Shown piece after piece: positions 27,187 to 35,250 of a stretch of DNA of 64,000 nt. The notes below the pieces were generated by a model. The model worked only from the letters and a program-made list of their open reading frames with translations. It made no database searches and was not told the origin of the DNA. Made by a program: the position numbers and the translations under genes. Source of the stretch: Isoptericola luteus (lineage in GTDB: Bacteria > Actinomycetota > Actinomycetes > Actinomycetales > Cellulomonadaceae). The DNA lies in assembly GCF_020297055.1 (NCBI RefSeq), contig NZ_JAIXCQ010000002.1, positions 310,001 through 374,000 of the forward strand. Direction: 5' to 3'. Every line of letters starts with the position of its first letter. Position 1 is the first letter of the stretch.

Positions 27187-28065
27187 CGCCGAGGCAGAGC
27201 TTCCTCGCTGTGAGCGGGCGGGGTCGTGGGACCACTGCGACCACGACCCGGCGTAGAGCGCGGCGGGCAGGCCCACGCACGCCAGCGCCGCGACCTGGTG
27301 CGCCGCCGTCACACCGGAGCCGCAGTACACACCGACGGGCACACCCTCCTGGGCACCCAGGTCCGCGAACCGCTCGCGCAGCACCGCGTCGTCGAGGAAC
27401 TCCCCGTCGGCGGCGAGGTTCTGTGCCGTCGGCGCGGACACCGCGCCGGGCACGTGGCCCGCCCGCGGGTCGACCGGCTCCACCTCGCCCCGGTACCGCT
27501 CGGCGGCTCGGGCGTCGAGCAGCAGGCCGTCCTCGGCGACGTCGGCCGCCTCGTCGGCGTCGAGCACCCGCAGGTGCCCCGGGCGCACCACGAGGTCGCC
27601 CGGCGCGTGCGTCACGTCACCCACCTCGAGGGCCAGCCCGGCGCGCTCCCAGGCCTGCAGCCCGCCGTCGAGGATCCGCACGTCGGCGACGCCGAAGTAG
27701 TGCAGCAGCCACCAGGCACGCGCGGCCGACGTCCCGCCCACGGCGTCATAGACGACCACGCGCGACCCGGCGCGCACGCCCCAGCGCCGGGCGGCCGCCT
27801 GGAACGACGACGCCGAGGGCAGCGGGTGGCGGCCCTGCTCCGGCGAGGGTGCCGCCGCGAGCTCCGTCTCCAGGTCCACGTACACGGCGCCGGGCAGGTG
27901 GCCGGCCAGGTAGCGCTCGCGCCCGTCCGCGACCCCGAGGGCCCACCGCACGTCGAGCAGCACCGGGACGCCGGCGGTCGGGTCCACGTCGCCACCGACC
28001 TGCAGGTCGGCAGCCAGCTCCCGCGCGCGGACGAGCACCCGCTCGCGCGGGGTCGGCGCGCTCAT
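26743..28065 (-). CDS. Sulfurtransferase (two rhodanese domains); normal stop apparently missing
   Basis: The first about 280 residues form a thiosulfate/3-mercaptopyruvate sulfurtransferase: an inactive N-terminal rhodanese domain (VLLDVRWALG, HLPGAVYVDLETELAA, VVVYDAVGGTSAARAWWLLHYFG) and an active C-terminal one (LLDARAAERYRGE, GHVPGAVSAPTAQNL, catalytic Cys near 248 in YCGSGVTAA). Family members end soon after LYAGSWSQWSHDPAR. Here the frame has no stop and continues about 150 low-quality residues antisense through the nitroreductase gene to 26743. A 1-nt frame change at the GC run near 27217-27222 would give a stop near 27177. The conserved gene is about 27220-28065. It overlaps rimI by 4 nt (ATGA). 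Confidence 0.8.
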   Translation of the reverse strand: MSAPTPRERVLVRARELAADLQVGGDVDPTAGVPVLLDVRWALGVADGRERYLAGHLPGAVYVDLETELAAAPSPEQGRHPLPSASSFQAAARRWGVRAGSRVVVYDAVGGTSAARAWWLLHYFGVADVRILDGGLQAWERAGLALEVGDVTHAPGDLVVRPGHLRVLDADEAADVAEDGLLLDARAAERYRGEVEPVDPRAGHVPGAVSAPTAQNLAADGEFLDDAVLRERFADLGAQEGVPVGVYCGSGVTAAHQVAALACVGLPAALYAGSWSQWSHDPARSQRGSSASASEDLGDLLEAQPRAARVRGALTLGVTDVDDQERLPAGLAEELGVGTVEVHAVHRPGGQARGAQADDEVAGLDQGALAGHGLTRLDGGGELLLDAGDSGEEVVEVLVERRVGGEHEGDGGAQDAVLVAVVHVGGEALAGLGGPHHEDA

Positions 28066-28751
28066 GCCGCGTCCCCCACGGGCCGGTCCGGGTCGCCGCC
28101 GCTCGGGCCGCCGCCGCTCGGGTCGTCACCGCTCGGACCTTCGTCGCCCGGGCCGCCGTCGCCCGCCGGGCCCTCGGTCGCGCCGTCGGCGCCGGGCCGC
28201 GCGGCCGCGAGGTCGAGGCGCATCGTGAAGGCGTCCACGTCCTCGGGCTGGTAGTAGCGCCTGCGCAGCCCGATCCGTTCGAACCCGGCCTTCTCGTACA
28301 GGGCCAGCGCCGCGTCGTTGTCCACCCGCACCTCGAGCAGGACGGCGCTGGCGCGCAGCGTGCGGGAACGCTCCAGGAGCGCGTGCAGCAGCTCCCGGCC
28401 GACCCCGTGCCGCTGGTAGTGGGGGTCCACGCCGATCGTCATGATCTGTGCGACGTCGCCGTCGAACCAGAGGCCCGCGTACCCGACCACGGGCTTGGGC
28501 CCGGGGCCGTAGATCGCGACCGCGTCGGGGCCCGCGGGCTCCGCCACGACGTACCAGCGACCGAGCGCCGCCAGCTCGTCGGCCAGCATCCCGTAGGTCC
28601 ACGCGCCGGCGCCGAAGAGGACGCGCTCGAGCTCGAGGATCCGGTCGAAGTCGGCGCTGCCGAGCGGCCTCAGCCGGCACGCGGGCGCGTACACGTGCTG
28701 CACGGTGCGGGGCAGGCTCTCCCCGGACGACGTGCGCTCCCCGGCGGTCAT
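28062..28751 (-). CDS. rimI: Ribosomal-protein-alanine N-acetyltransferase RimI
   Basis: RimI acetylates protein N-termini, classically ribosomal protein S18, and sits beside tsaB in many bacteria. The 229-aa protein has a GNAT core: ILELERVLFGAGAW, IMTIGVDPHYQRHGVGRELLHALLERS (acetyl-CoA loop), VLLEVRVDNDAALALYEKAGFERIGLRRRYYQPEDVDAFTMRLDL. The last about 35 residues are a Gly/Pro/Asp/Ser low-complexity tail with repeated GPSGGDP-like units, extra to the family. ATG 28751 overlaps the tsaB stop by 4 nt. The tail length differs from usual 150-residue RimI. Confidence 0.92.
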   Translation of the reverse strand: MTAGERTSSGESLPRTVQHVYAPACRLRPLGSADFDRILELERVLFGAGAWTYGMLADELAALGRWYVVAEPAGPDAVAIYGPGPKPVVGYAGLWFDGDVAQIMTIGVDPHYQRHGVGRELLHALLERSRTLRASAVLLEVRVDNDAALALYEKAGFERIGLRRRYYQPEDVDAFTMRLDLAAARPGADGATEGPAGDGGPGDEGPSGDDPSGGGPSGGDPDRPVGDAA

Positions 28752-29479
28752 GCCGGGCTCCCGGTCGCGGGCACGAGGCGCGCGGGCGCCGGCTCCTGCA
28801 CGTCGGGACGACGCAGGTAGAGCGGCTCGGTGGGCAGGTCCGCGCCGGCGGCCCGGCGGGCGAGCGCCAGCCGGCCCAGCACGGCCGCGTCCGGGGAGAG
28901 CGGGGCGTCCTCGTCGGCCGGCAGGTGCTCCGGATACAGCGCGGCGCCCTCGCCCACGACGACCAGCCGTCCGTCACCGGGGGCGTCCGCGAGCCGGGCG
29001 GCCACCTCCGCGGGGCGGTCCACGCCGGGACCGGCCAGCGTCTCGACGACGGGCACGCCGTGCGGCCCCTCGTGCGCGACCACCCGGTAGTGCGCCCAGT
29101 AGACCTCCCTGCGGCGTGCGTCGGTCGCGACGAGCACCTCGTCGCCCGGCGTCAGGCCCAGGTCGGCGACGGCCTGCACCGCGATCGCGTCGACGCTCGG
29201 CACCCCGAGCACGTCGATGCCGAGGCTCAGGGCGAGGGTGCGCGCGGTGACCAGACCGACGCGCAGCCCGGTGAACGGGGCCGGCCCGGTACCGACGGCG
29301 ACGGCCGACAGCGCCGTGCGGTCGAGGCCGGCGTCGTCGAGCACCTGCGCGACGAGGGGCGCGAGCGACTCGGCGTGCCGGCGACGTTCGTCGGCCGTCC
29401 GCGAGGCCAGGCGGGAGCCGTCGTCGTCGACGAGCGCGACGGCGACGGCTGCGGAGGTGTCGAGAGCGAGGACTGCCAC
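28748..29479 (-). CDS. tsaB: tRNA threonylcarbamoyladenosine biosynthesis protein TsaB
   Basis: TsaB is the partner of TsaD in t6A37 formation and stabilises the complex. The 243-aa protein shows the ASKHA N-terminus MAVLALDTSAAVAVALVDDDG, the RRHAESLAPLVAQVLDDAG segment, and the conserved AVGTGPAPFTGLRVGLVTARTLALSLG block. A later HYRVVAHEGP region and short tail complete it. It is the middle gene of an alr-tsaE-tsaB-rimI-sulfurtransferase run. A 49-nt gap separates it from tsaE upstream, and rimI overlaps its stop. Confidence 0.96.
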   Translation of the reverse strand: MAVLALDTSAAVAVALVDDDGSRLASRTADERRRHAESLAPLVAQVLDDAGLDRTALSAVAVGTGPAPFTGLRVGLVTARTLALSLGIDVLGVPSVDAIAVQAVADLGLTPGDEVLVATDARRREVYWAHYRVVAHEGPHGVPVVETLAGPGVDRPAEVAARLADAPGDGRLVVVGEGAALYPEHLPADEDAPLSPDAAVLGRLALARRAAGADLPTEPLYLRRPDVQEPAPARLVPATGSPA

Positions 29480-29528
29480 GCCCCCAGCCTACGTTTCCCG
29501 CCGCTCGACGAGGCAACGTGCGAAAGCT

Positions 29529-30080
29529 CTAGCTCGGCACGAGGGCGGCCAGGTCCACGCCCGCCCAGCGCGGCCCGACGCCGCGCAGCGTGGCGCGCCG
29601 GGTCCCGGCACCCGGGTCGTCCTCGTCGACGACGCCGCCGCGCGGCCGCTCGAGGTCGATCTCCAGCCGGTCGTCGGTGAGCGCCTCGGCCAGGCCGCGA
29701 CCCCACTCGACGACGGTGACGGTGTCGTCCAGCGACGCGTCGAGGTCGAGGGCGTCGAGCTCGTCCAGCCCGCCGAGCCGGTAGGCGTCCACGTGCACCA
29801 GGCCCGGGCCTTCGGACCCGTCGGGGCGCGGCACCGGCGGGTGCTCGCGCGCCACGATGAACGTCGGTGACGCCACCTGGCCCCGCACCCCGAGCGCGGC
29901 GCCGAGGCCCTGGGTGAGGGTGGTCTTGCCGGCGCCGAGGTCCCCGGTGAGGATCACGAGGTCCCCGGCCCGCAGCACGCCGACCAGCGCGGCGCCGAGC
30001 GCCCGCGCGGCGTCGGCGTCGGGCAGGTCCACCCGCACGGGGCCCTGGTCGGTCCCGGTGGCGTCGGTCTCGGCGGTCAC
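29529..30080 (-). CDS. tsaE: tRNA threonylcarbamoyladenosine biosynthesis ATPase TsaE
   Basis: TsaE is the small ATPase that recycles the TsaBD complex. The 183-aa protein has Walker A GDLGAGKTT (46-54), the conserved QVASPTFIVAREH, LVHVDAYRLGGLDELDALDLD and VVEWGRGLAEAL (Walker B-like with the catalytic Glu). A C-terminal extension (about 145-183) is longer than in E. coli YjeE. ATG 30080 overlaps the alr stop by 4 nt (ATGA), a common actinobacterial arrangement. Confidence 0.96.
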   Translation of the reverse strand: MTAETDATGTDQGPVRVDLPDADAARALGAALVGVLRAGDLVILTGDLGAGKTTLTQGLGAALGVRGQVASPTFIVAREHPPVPRPDGSEGPGLVHVDAYRLGGLDELDALDLDASLDDTVTVVEWGRGLAEALTDDRLEIDLERPRGGVVDEDDPGAGTRRATLRGVGPRWAGVDLAALVPS

Positions 30081-31354
30081 AGCGCTGCCTCCGTGGTCGG
30101 GCGGGGGGCGGTGTCGAGCGCGGTCGCGCCCACGTGCACGCGCGGCACCCGCCCGCCGATCCCGGTGACGATCTCATAGCTGATGGTGCCCGCGGCGTCC
30201 GCCCAGTCCTGGGCGTTCGGGCGGAGCGCGCCCCGCGCGACGCCGTCGGACGCCCCGAAGAGCGTGACGACGTCGCCCGCCCGCTCGGTCGCGCCCGGGC
30301 CGAGGTCGAGGACCACCTGGTCCATGCACACCCGGCCGGCGACGCGCAGCACGCGGGCTGTGCCCCGGGAGCCGACGCCGACCGGGCCGCCGACGCCCAC
30401 GGCGCCGCCCGACGCGTGCCGCGGGATGCCGTCGGCGTACCCCAGCGGGACGACGCCGAGCCGGGTGTCCTGCGTCGTCGTGTAGTGGTGCCCGTAGGAG
30501 ACCCCGTGGCCCGCGGGGACGTCCTTGACGGTCACGAGGCGGGCCTGGAGCGTCATCGCGCCCCGCAGCCCGAAGTCTCCGGGGGCGCCCAGCGCCGGCG
30601 CCGGGCTGTGCCCGTAGACGGAGATGCCGGGCCGCACCAGGTCGTAGTGCAGGCGGGGATCGGTGAGCACGCCGGCGGAGTTCGCCAGGTGCCGCACCTC
30701 GGGCCGCAGCCCGGCGGCCTCGACCGTCGCCGCCGCCTCGTCGAACGCCCGTGCCTGGAGCATGATCGACGGGTGCCCCGGCTCGTCCGCGCACGCGAGG
30801 TGCGACATCACGCCGACGACGCGCAGCACGCCGTCCGCCTCGTACGCGGCGGCACGGCGCACGACGTCGGGCAGGTCGGCGGGCATGATCCCGCTGCGTC
30901 CCAGCCCGGTGTCCACCTTGAGGTGCACGCGCGCCGGCTCGCCCGCGGCCCGCGCCCCGGCGGCGACCTCGTCCAGGGCCCAGGGCGCCGCGACGGCGAC
31001 GTCGACCTGCGCCGACACCAGGCGCTCGAACGGGGCGCCGGGCGTGCACAACCACGTCAGGACCCGGGCGTCCGCGGGCGTGACACCCCCCGCGCGCAGC
31101 GCGAACGCCTCCGCGGGGACGGCGGTGCCGAGCCAGGTGGCACCGCCCGCGAGCGCCGCACGGGCCACGGGCAGCATGCCGTGCCCGTACCCGTCGGCCT
31201 TGACCACCGCCATGACGGCGGCGCCCGCGGCGCGCTCCCCCAGCGCACGGACGTTGTCACGCACGGCCGTGAGGTCGACGACGGCGCGCGCGGCGGTCCC
31301 GGCCTCGAACGGGAGGTCGGCAGGGTGCGGCAGGGCGGGTGCGCTCACGGTCAT
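30077..31354 (-). CDS. alr: Alanine racemase
   Basis: Alr makes D-alanine for peptidoglycan using PLP. The 425-aa protein has the PLP lysine K52 in AVMAVVKADGYGHGM, TWLGTAVPAEAFALR, HLKVDTGLGRSGI, MSHLACADEP, the HLANSAGVL loop, DLVRPGISVYGHSPAP, and the second catalytic Tyr in GHGVSYGHHYTT, plus GRVCMDQVVLDLG in the C-terminal beta domain. ATG 31354 is chosen; the frame extends 14 codons further. It is 8 nt downstream of the RluA-like gene and overlaps tsaE. Confidence 0.97.
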   Translation of the reverse strand: MTVSAPALPHPADLPFEAGTAARAVVDLTAVRDNVRALGERAAGAAVMAVVKADGYGHGMLPVARAALAGGATWLGTAVPAEAFALRAGGVTPADARVLTWLCTPGAPFERLVSAQVDVAVAAPWALDEVAAGARAAGEPARVHLKVDTGLGRSGIMPADLPDVVRRAAAYEADGVLRVVGVMSHLACADEPGHPSIMLQARAFDEAAATVEAAGLRPEVRHLANSAGVLTDPRLHYDLVRPGISVYGHSPAPALGAPGDFGLRGAMTLQARLVTVKDVPAGHGVSYGHHYTTTQDTRLGVVPLGYADGIPRHASGGAVGVGGPVGVGSRGTARVLRVAGRVCMDQVVLDLGPGATERAGDVVTLFGASDGVARGALRPNAQDWADAAGTISYEIVTGIGGRVPRVHVGATALDTAPRPTTEAAL

Positions 31355-31362
31355 GGATTCTC

Positions 31363-32373
31363 TCACCGGCCCGGGGCCGGGGCGCCGGCGGGCCACTCGG
31401 CGAGCGTGCGGCGCGAGACGAAGCGGCGGCGCTCGCCCGTGAACGGGTCGTCGAGCTCGAGGCTCCGGGAGAGCAGCTGCAGCGGACGTGCCGGGTCGTC
31501 GGGAGCGTCGTCGCGAAGCTCCGGCCAGAACGGGTCGTGCAGGATCGGCAGCCCGAGCGACGCCAGGTGCAGGCGCAGCTGGTGCGTCTTGCCGGTGTGC
31601 GGCTCGAGCCGGTACAGACCCAGGCCGCGGGCCTCGTCGCGCGCGACGAGCGCGACCCGCGACTCGGCGTTCGGCTCCCCCGGCTCCTCGACGGCGCGCA
31701 CGACGCCGCGGTGCTTGACGATGCGCGAGCGCACCGTCGTCGTGCCGTCGGCACCGAGCAGCCCGGCGGCCCGGGAGCCCGGCAGCGGCAACGGCGCGAC
31801 GGCCTCGTAGACCTTGCGCACCGTGCGGTCCTGGAACGTCGTCTGGTAGGGCCCGCGGGCCTGCGGGCGCACCGTGAACACGAGCACGCCCGCCGTCGGG
31901 CGGTCCAGCCGGTGCGCGGGCACGAGGTCGGGCAGGTCGAGCGTCGCACGCAGGTGCACCAGCGCCGTCTGCGTGACCCAGCGCCCGCGCGGCATGGTGG
32001 CGACATGGTGCGGCTTGTCGACGACCAGCAGGTCGTCGTCGCGGTGCAGCACCTCGAGCTCGGCCAGGGCGGGCGCCGCGGGCTCGTCGGCGGGCGGGTC
32101 CCGGTACAGGTAGAGGAAGCCGCGGGGCTCGTACGGCGTGAGTCCGTCGACGACGGCGCCCGCACCGGTGACGATCTCGCCCGCGGCGAGCTTGGCGCGC
32201 AGCGGCTCCGCCTCGTGGGCGAACCGGTGCAGCAGGTAGGCGGCGGCGGTGGGGTACCGGGCGACGCTCGCCGCGTCGTGCGGCAGCACGAGGCGCGTGG
32301 GGTTGAGGCCGTCACGCACCGGGAGCGGCGGGCGGTGCGGTGCCGGGCCGCGGCGGACGGGGTGGGCGGGCAT
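31363..32373 (-). CDS. RluA-family pseudouridine synthase
   Basis: The 336-aa protein has the RluA catalytic block with the nucleophile Asp in VPAHRLDRPTAGVLVF, preceded by LEVLHRDDDLLVVDKPHHVATMPRG and followed by LYRLEPHTGKTHQLRLHLASLGLPILHDPFWP. It isomerises uridine to pseudouridine in rRNA or tRNA; the target site cannot be read from sequence. The RluA signature appears as HRLDRPTAG rather than the commoner HRLDxxTSG. There is no separate S4 domain; residues before about 90 are a poorly conserved N-terminus. Likely first gene of the alr-tsaE operon. Confidence 0.92.
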   Translation of the reverse strand: MPAHPVRRGPAPHRPPLPVRDGLNPTRLVLPHDAASVARYPTAAAYLLHRFAHEAEPLRAKLAAGEIVTGAGAVVDGLTPYEPRGFLYLYRDPPADEPAAPALAELEVLHRDDDLLVVDKPHHVATMPRGRWVTQTALVHLRATLDLPDLVPAHRLDRPTAGVLVFTVRPQARGPYQTTFQDRTVRKVYEAVAPLPLPGSRAAGLLGADGTTTVRSRIVKHRGVVRAVEEPGEPNAESRVALVARDEARGLGLYRLEPHTGKTHQLRLHLASLGLPILHDPFWPELRDDAPDDPARPLQLLSRSLELDDPFTGERRRFVSRRTLAEWPAGAPAPGR

Positions 32374-32418
32374 GCCCCCATTGTCCCGCGGTGCCCGGGC
32401 GCGCGGCATGATGGGCGC

Positions 32419-32901
32419 ATGAGCCTCTACGACATCCCCTTCGCGCGCATGGACGGCACCACCACGTCGCTGGCCGAGCATCGCGACGACGTCGTGCTGG
32501 TGGTGAACGTCGCCTCGCGCTGCGGGCTGGCCCCGCAGTACGAGACGCTCGAGCGGATGCAGAAGTCGTACGCCGACCGGGGGTTCACCGTGCTCGGCTT
32601 CCCGAGCAACCAGTTCCTGCAGGAGCTGTCCACGGACGAGAAGGTCGCCGAGTTCTGCTCCATGACCTACGGCGTGACGTTCCCCGTGCTCGCCCGGGTC
32701 CGGGTCAACGGCCGGCACACCCACCCGCTGTACGCCGAGCTGAAGAAGTCCGCCGACGACTCCGGCCACTCCGGCCGCGTCCGCTGGAACTTCGAGAAGT
32801 TCCTCGTGCTGCCGGGCGGCGACGTGCACCGCTTCTCCCCGCAGACGCTGCCGGACGACCCCGCCGTCGTCGCGCTGGTCGAGAAGGGCCTTCCCCGCTG
32901 A
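32419..32901 (+). CDS. Glutathione peroxidase family (probably thioredoxin-dependent) peroxidase
   Basis: The 160-aa protein has the GPx fold with Cys (not selenocysteine) at C35 in NVASRCGLAPQYETLE, Gln in LGFPSNQF and Trp/Asn in RWNFEKFLV. The usual QFGGQEP is altered to QFLQELST. Cys-type GPx enzymes mostly use thioredoxin to reduce hydroperoxides, which fits actinobacteria without glutathione. The FCSMTYGVTFP loop carries a possible resolving Cys. It is divergent from the RluA-like gene (45 bp) and converges with the GNAT-like gene. Confidence 0.92.
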   Translation: MSLYDIPFARMDGTTTSLAEHRDDVVLVVNVASRCGLAPQYETLERMQKSYADRGFTVLGFPSNQFLQELSTDEKVAEFCSMTYGVTFPVLARVRVNGRHTHPLYAELKKSADDSGHSGRVRWNFEKFLVLPGGDVHRFSPQTLPDDPAVVALVEKGLPR

Positions 32902-32922
32902 TCGTGACCGGGTCGACGGCCC

Positions 32923-33546
32923 TCAGCCGGCCGGCACCTCCAGGTGCAGCCAGCGCTCGGTGACCTCGTAGCCCAACGCCTCGTTGGCCCGTCGCGACGC
33001 CGCGTTGGCGCCCGCCCCGCCGGTGCCGAACCAGGCGTGCCCCTGACCTGCGAGGGCGAGGACGGCGGCCGCCTTGACGGCGGTCGCGAGCCCCCGGCGC
33101 CGTGACGCCGCCCGGGTCACGGTGAGATCGGTGTCGACCCGGTCGGTCAGGCGGGTCAGGACGGTCACGGCGTCCAGCCGGCCGCCCGGAGTCAGCGCAC
33201 CGAACGCCCACGTCCCGCCGCGCCCCAGGGCCGCCGCCAGTGCCGCGGCGTCCGGCACGTCGTGGGCCGTCGCCACGGTGTGCGGGTAGTCCGCGGCCGA
33301 GACGGTGTCGAGGTCGACGACGGCCTCCGCCTCGGTCGCCGCGAGCGCACGGACGGTCCAGCCCGCCCCGGTCGCGCCGTCGACGGCCGCGCGGCACGAG
33401 GCGAGCACGGCGGGCGTGACCCGCAGGCGGGCTCCCCACGACTCAGACCGCAGGCTCGCCCCGGCGTCCAGCAGGCGGAGCGCCTCCGGGTCGTCGGAGC
33501 GCAGGATCTGCACCGCGGGCACGGTCGGGGCGGGGGTGGTCGACAC
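32923..33546 (-). CDS. GNAT-like N-acetyltransferase
   Basis: The 207-aa product has a C-terminal acetyltransferase-like segment: DLTVTRAASRRRGLATAVKAAAVLALAGQGH (R-R-x-G-L-A/G acetyl-CoA loop) followed by NAASRRANEALGYEVTERWLHLEVPAG (motif B). The N-terminal half (LRSESWGARLRVTPAVLASCRAAVDGATGAGWTVRAL) is less conserved. This resembles many actinobacterial GNAT proteins of unknown substrate. GTG 33546 is taken as start; GTG 33555 is possible, and the frame stays open much further upstream inside nnr, which is not coding. Located 32 nt downstream of nnr. Confidence 0.78.
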   Translation of the reverse strand: MSTTPAPTVPAVQILRSDDPEALRLLDAGASLRSESWGARLRVTPAVLASCRAAVDGATGAGWTVRALAATEAEAVVDLDTVSAADYPHTVATAHDVPDAAALAAALGRGGTWAFGALTPGGRLDAVTVLTRLTDRVDTDLTVTRAASRRRGLATAVKAAAVLALAGQGHAWFGTGGAGANAASRRANEALGYEVTERWLHLEVPAG

Positions 33547-33578
33547 GGGCGTCACCGTAGCGACGCCGCGGCGGCCAG

Positions 33579-35183
33579 TCACGCCGAATTCACGAGTGCC
33601 GCGACCTCTGCGGGCACGGCGTGCGCGACGTCCAGCGCGGCGACCGGCCCGCCCGGGTTCGCCCGGTGGGCGGCGCGCCCGTGCACGAGCACCGCGGCGG
33701 CGGCCACCTCGGCCGCGAGCGCCGGGGACGCCACGACGTCGTCGGACCGGGCGGCGAGCATCGCCCCGAGCACGCCCGCCAGGACGTCGCCGGCCCCGGC
33801 GGTGGCGAGCCAGCCCGGGCCGTCGGCCTGGGCGTACGCGACCCCGGGCCCGACGACGACGGTCACGCCGCCCTTGAGCAGCACCGTCGCGCCGGTGAGC
33901 TCGTGCGCCCGGCGGGCCCAGCGCAGCGGTTCGGCCTCGACGTCGGCGCGGCGCACGTCGACGCCCCGGGAGCGCAGGAGCGTCGTGAGCTCGCCCGCGT
34001 GCGGCGTGAGCACGAACCAGGGCGGGCTGGTCTCCTCGAGCAGGTCGAGCCCGCCGGCGTCGACGACGGCGGGGACCGGTCCGCCGGCCAGCCCCCCGAG
34101 CCGGCCCGCCGCGGCCGCGAGCCCGCCCCGGCCGCGCTCGCGCTGACCGTCGTCGTTCCCGTTCTCGTCGACGTCCGGGCCCCCGGGCACGCCCGGCCCG
34201 ACGACCCAGGACTGCACCCGCCCCGGCGCGGTGACGACCTCGGGGCGCGCACCCACCACGGCGCGCCCCACGTCGTCGGACCCGCGGTAGCGCACCATCC
34301 CGGCTCCCGCGCGCACCGCGGCGGTCGTGGTGAGCAGCGCGGCGCCCGGGTACGTCGTCGTGCCGGCCACCACGCCCACGACGCCACGCGTGTACTTGTG
34401 GTCCGCGCCGCCGGGCACCGGCCACGCCCGGGCCACGTCCGCGGCCTCCAGACGACGCACGGCGGGCTCGACGTCGAGGCGCAGACCGATGTCCACGACG
34501 GTCAGCTCTCCCACCAGGCCCGCGGCGGGCGGCAGCAGCAGGCCCGGCTTGGCCGCCCCGAAGGTCACCGTCCGGTCGGCGGGGAGCACCGGGCCGCCCA
34601 CGAAGCCGTCGTCCACGCCGGTCCCGGACGGGATGTCGACCGCCACCACCCACGCCCCTTGCGCCCTGAGCGGGCGATCGTCCCCCTCGGGGGTCCCTGA
34701 CAGGGCCGAGAGCCCGCTCACGACGTCGGCGGGGAGGTCGCGGAGGGGGCCGCGGGCGCCGATGCCCACCAGGCCGTCGAGCACCACGTCGGACGCCGCG
34801 ACGTCCTGCACCACGGCCTGCACCACGGCCTGCACCACGGACGCCGGCTGCTGGGGCGAGGCGCACAGGTCGACGACGCGGCCGCCGGCCCGGACCAGCG
34901 CCGCCAGGCCACCGGCGTGGCTCCGCCCCGACGTGAGCACCGCCGTCACTGCCGCCCCTCGGCGGGCGAGGACCGCGCCGGCGTGCAGCGCGTCGCCGCC
35001 GTTGTTCCCCGCGCCCACGAGCAGTGCGACTCGCGCGCCGCGGACAGAGGTCCTTCGCGCACGCAGGTCGCGCACCACCTGCGTGGCGAGCGTGAACGAC
35101 GCCCGCTCCATGAGCGGCACGCGGGCGGCGAGCAGCGGCTCCTCGGCGGCGCGGACGTCGGCGGCGGACCAGGCACGGATCAT
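33579..35183 (-). CDS. nnr: Bifunctional NAD(P)H-hydrate epimerase / ADP-dependent dehydratase
   Basis: Nnr repairs damaged (hydrated) NAD(P)H. The 534-aa fusion has an N-terminal YjeF epimerase domain (ARVALLVGAGNNGGDALHAGAVLARRGAAV, VVLDGLVGIGARGPLR, WVVAVDIPSGTGVDDG) and a C-terminal ribokinase-like dehydratase (YTRGVVGVVAGTTTYPGAALLTT, VVDAGGLDLL, VLTPHAGELTTLL, VLLKGGVTVVVGPG, WLATAGAGDVLAGVLGAMLA). Between them is a low-complexity DENGNDDGQRERGRGG insert. Three tandem 12-bp units at 34806-34841 encode VVQA repeats. ATG 35183 is the start. It sits in the usual acpS-nnr-alr neighbourhood, with an inserted plus-strand LLM gene between it and acpS. Confidence 0.95.
   Translation of the reverse strand: MIRAWSAADVRAAEEPLLAARVPLMERASFTLATQVVRDLRARRTSVRGARVALLVGAGNNGGDALHAGAVLARRGAAVTAVLTSGRSHAGGLAALVRAGGRVVDLCASPQQPASVVQAVVQAVVQDVAASDVVLDGLVGIGARGPLRDLPADVVSGLSALSGTPEGDDRPLRAQGAWVVAVDIPSGTGVDDGFVGGPVLPADRTVTFGAAKPGLLLPPAAGLVGELTVVDIGLRLDVEPAVRRLEAADVARAWPVPGGADHKYTRGVVGVVAGTTTYPGAALLTTTAAVRAGAGMVRYRGSDDVGRAVVGARPEVVTAPGRVQSWVVGPGVPGGPDVDENGNDDGQRERGRGGLAAAAGRLGGLAGGPVPAVVDAGGLDLLEETSPPWFVLTPHAGELTTLLRSRGVDVRRADVEAEPLRWARRAHELTGATVLLKGGVTVVVGPGVAYAQADGPGWLATAGAGDVLAGVLGAMLAARSDDVVASPALAAEVAAAAVLVHGRAAHRANPGGPVAALDVAHAVPAEVAALVNSA
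34806..34841. repeat. Three tandem 12-bp units inside nnr
   Basis: The unit CTGCACCACGGC occurs at 34806-34817 and 34818-34829, with CTGCACCACGGA at 34830-34841. It encodes an in-frame VVQA-type repeat, so the reading frame is preserved. Confidence 0.85.
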
Positions 35184-35250
35184 GGGGGCATCCTGCCGTG
35201 CGCCGTCGAGCCCCGCAGCGTCGCCGCAGGTCGGGGAATAGGCTCGGACC

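Noticed and set aside
26743-27215. C-terminal 150-residue extension as a new sulfurtransferase domain
   Set aside because: Composition is that of an antisense shadow of the nitroreductase gene; no domain signature is visible.
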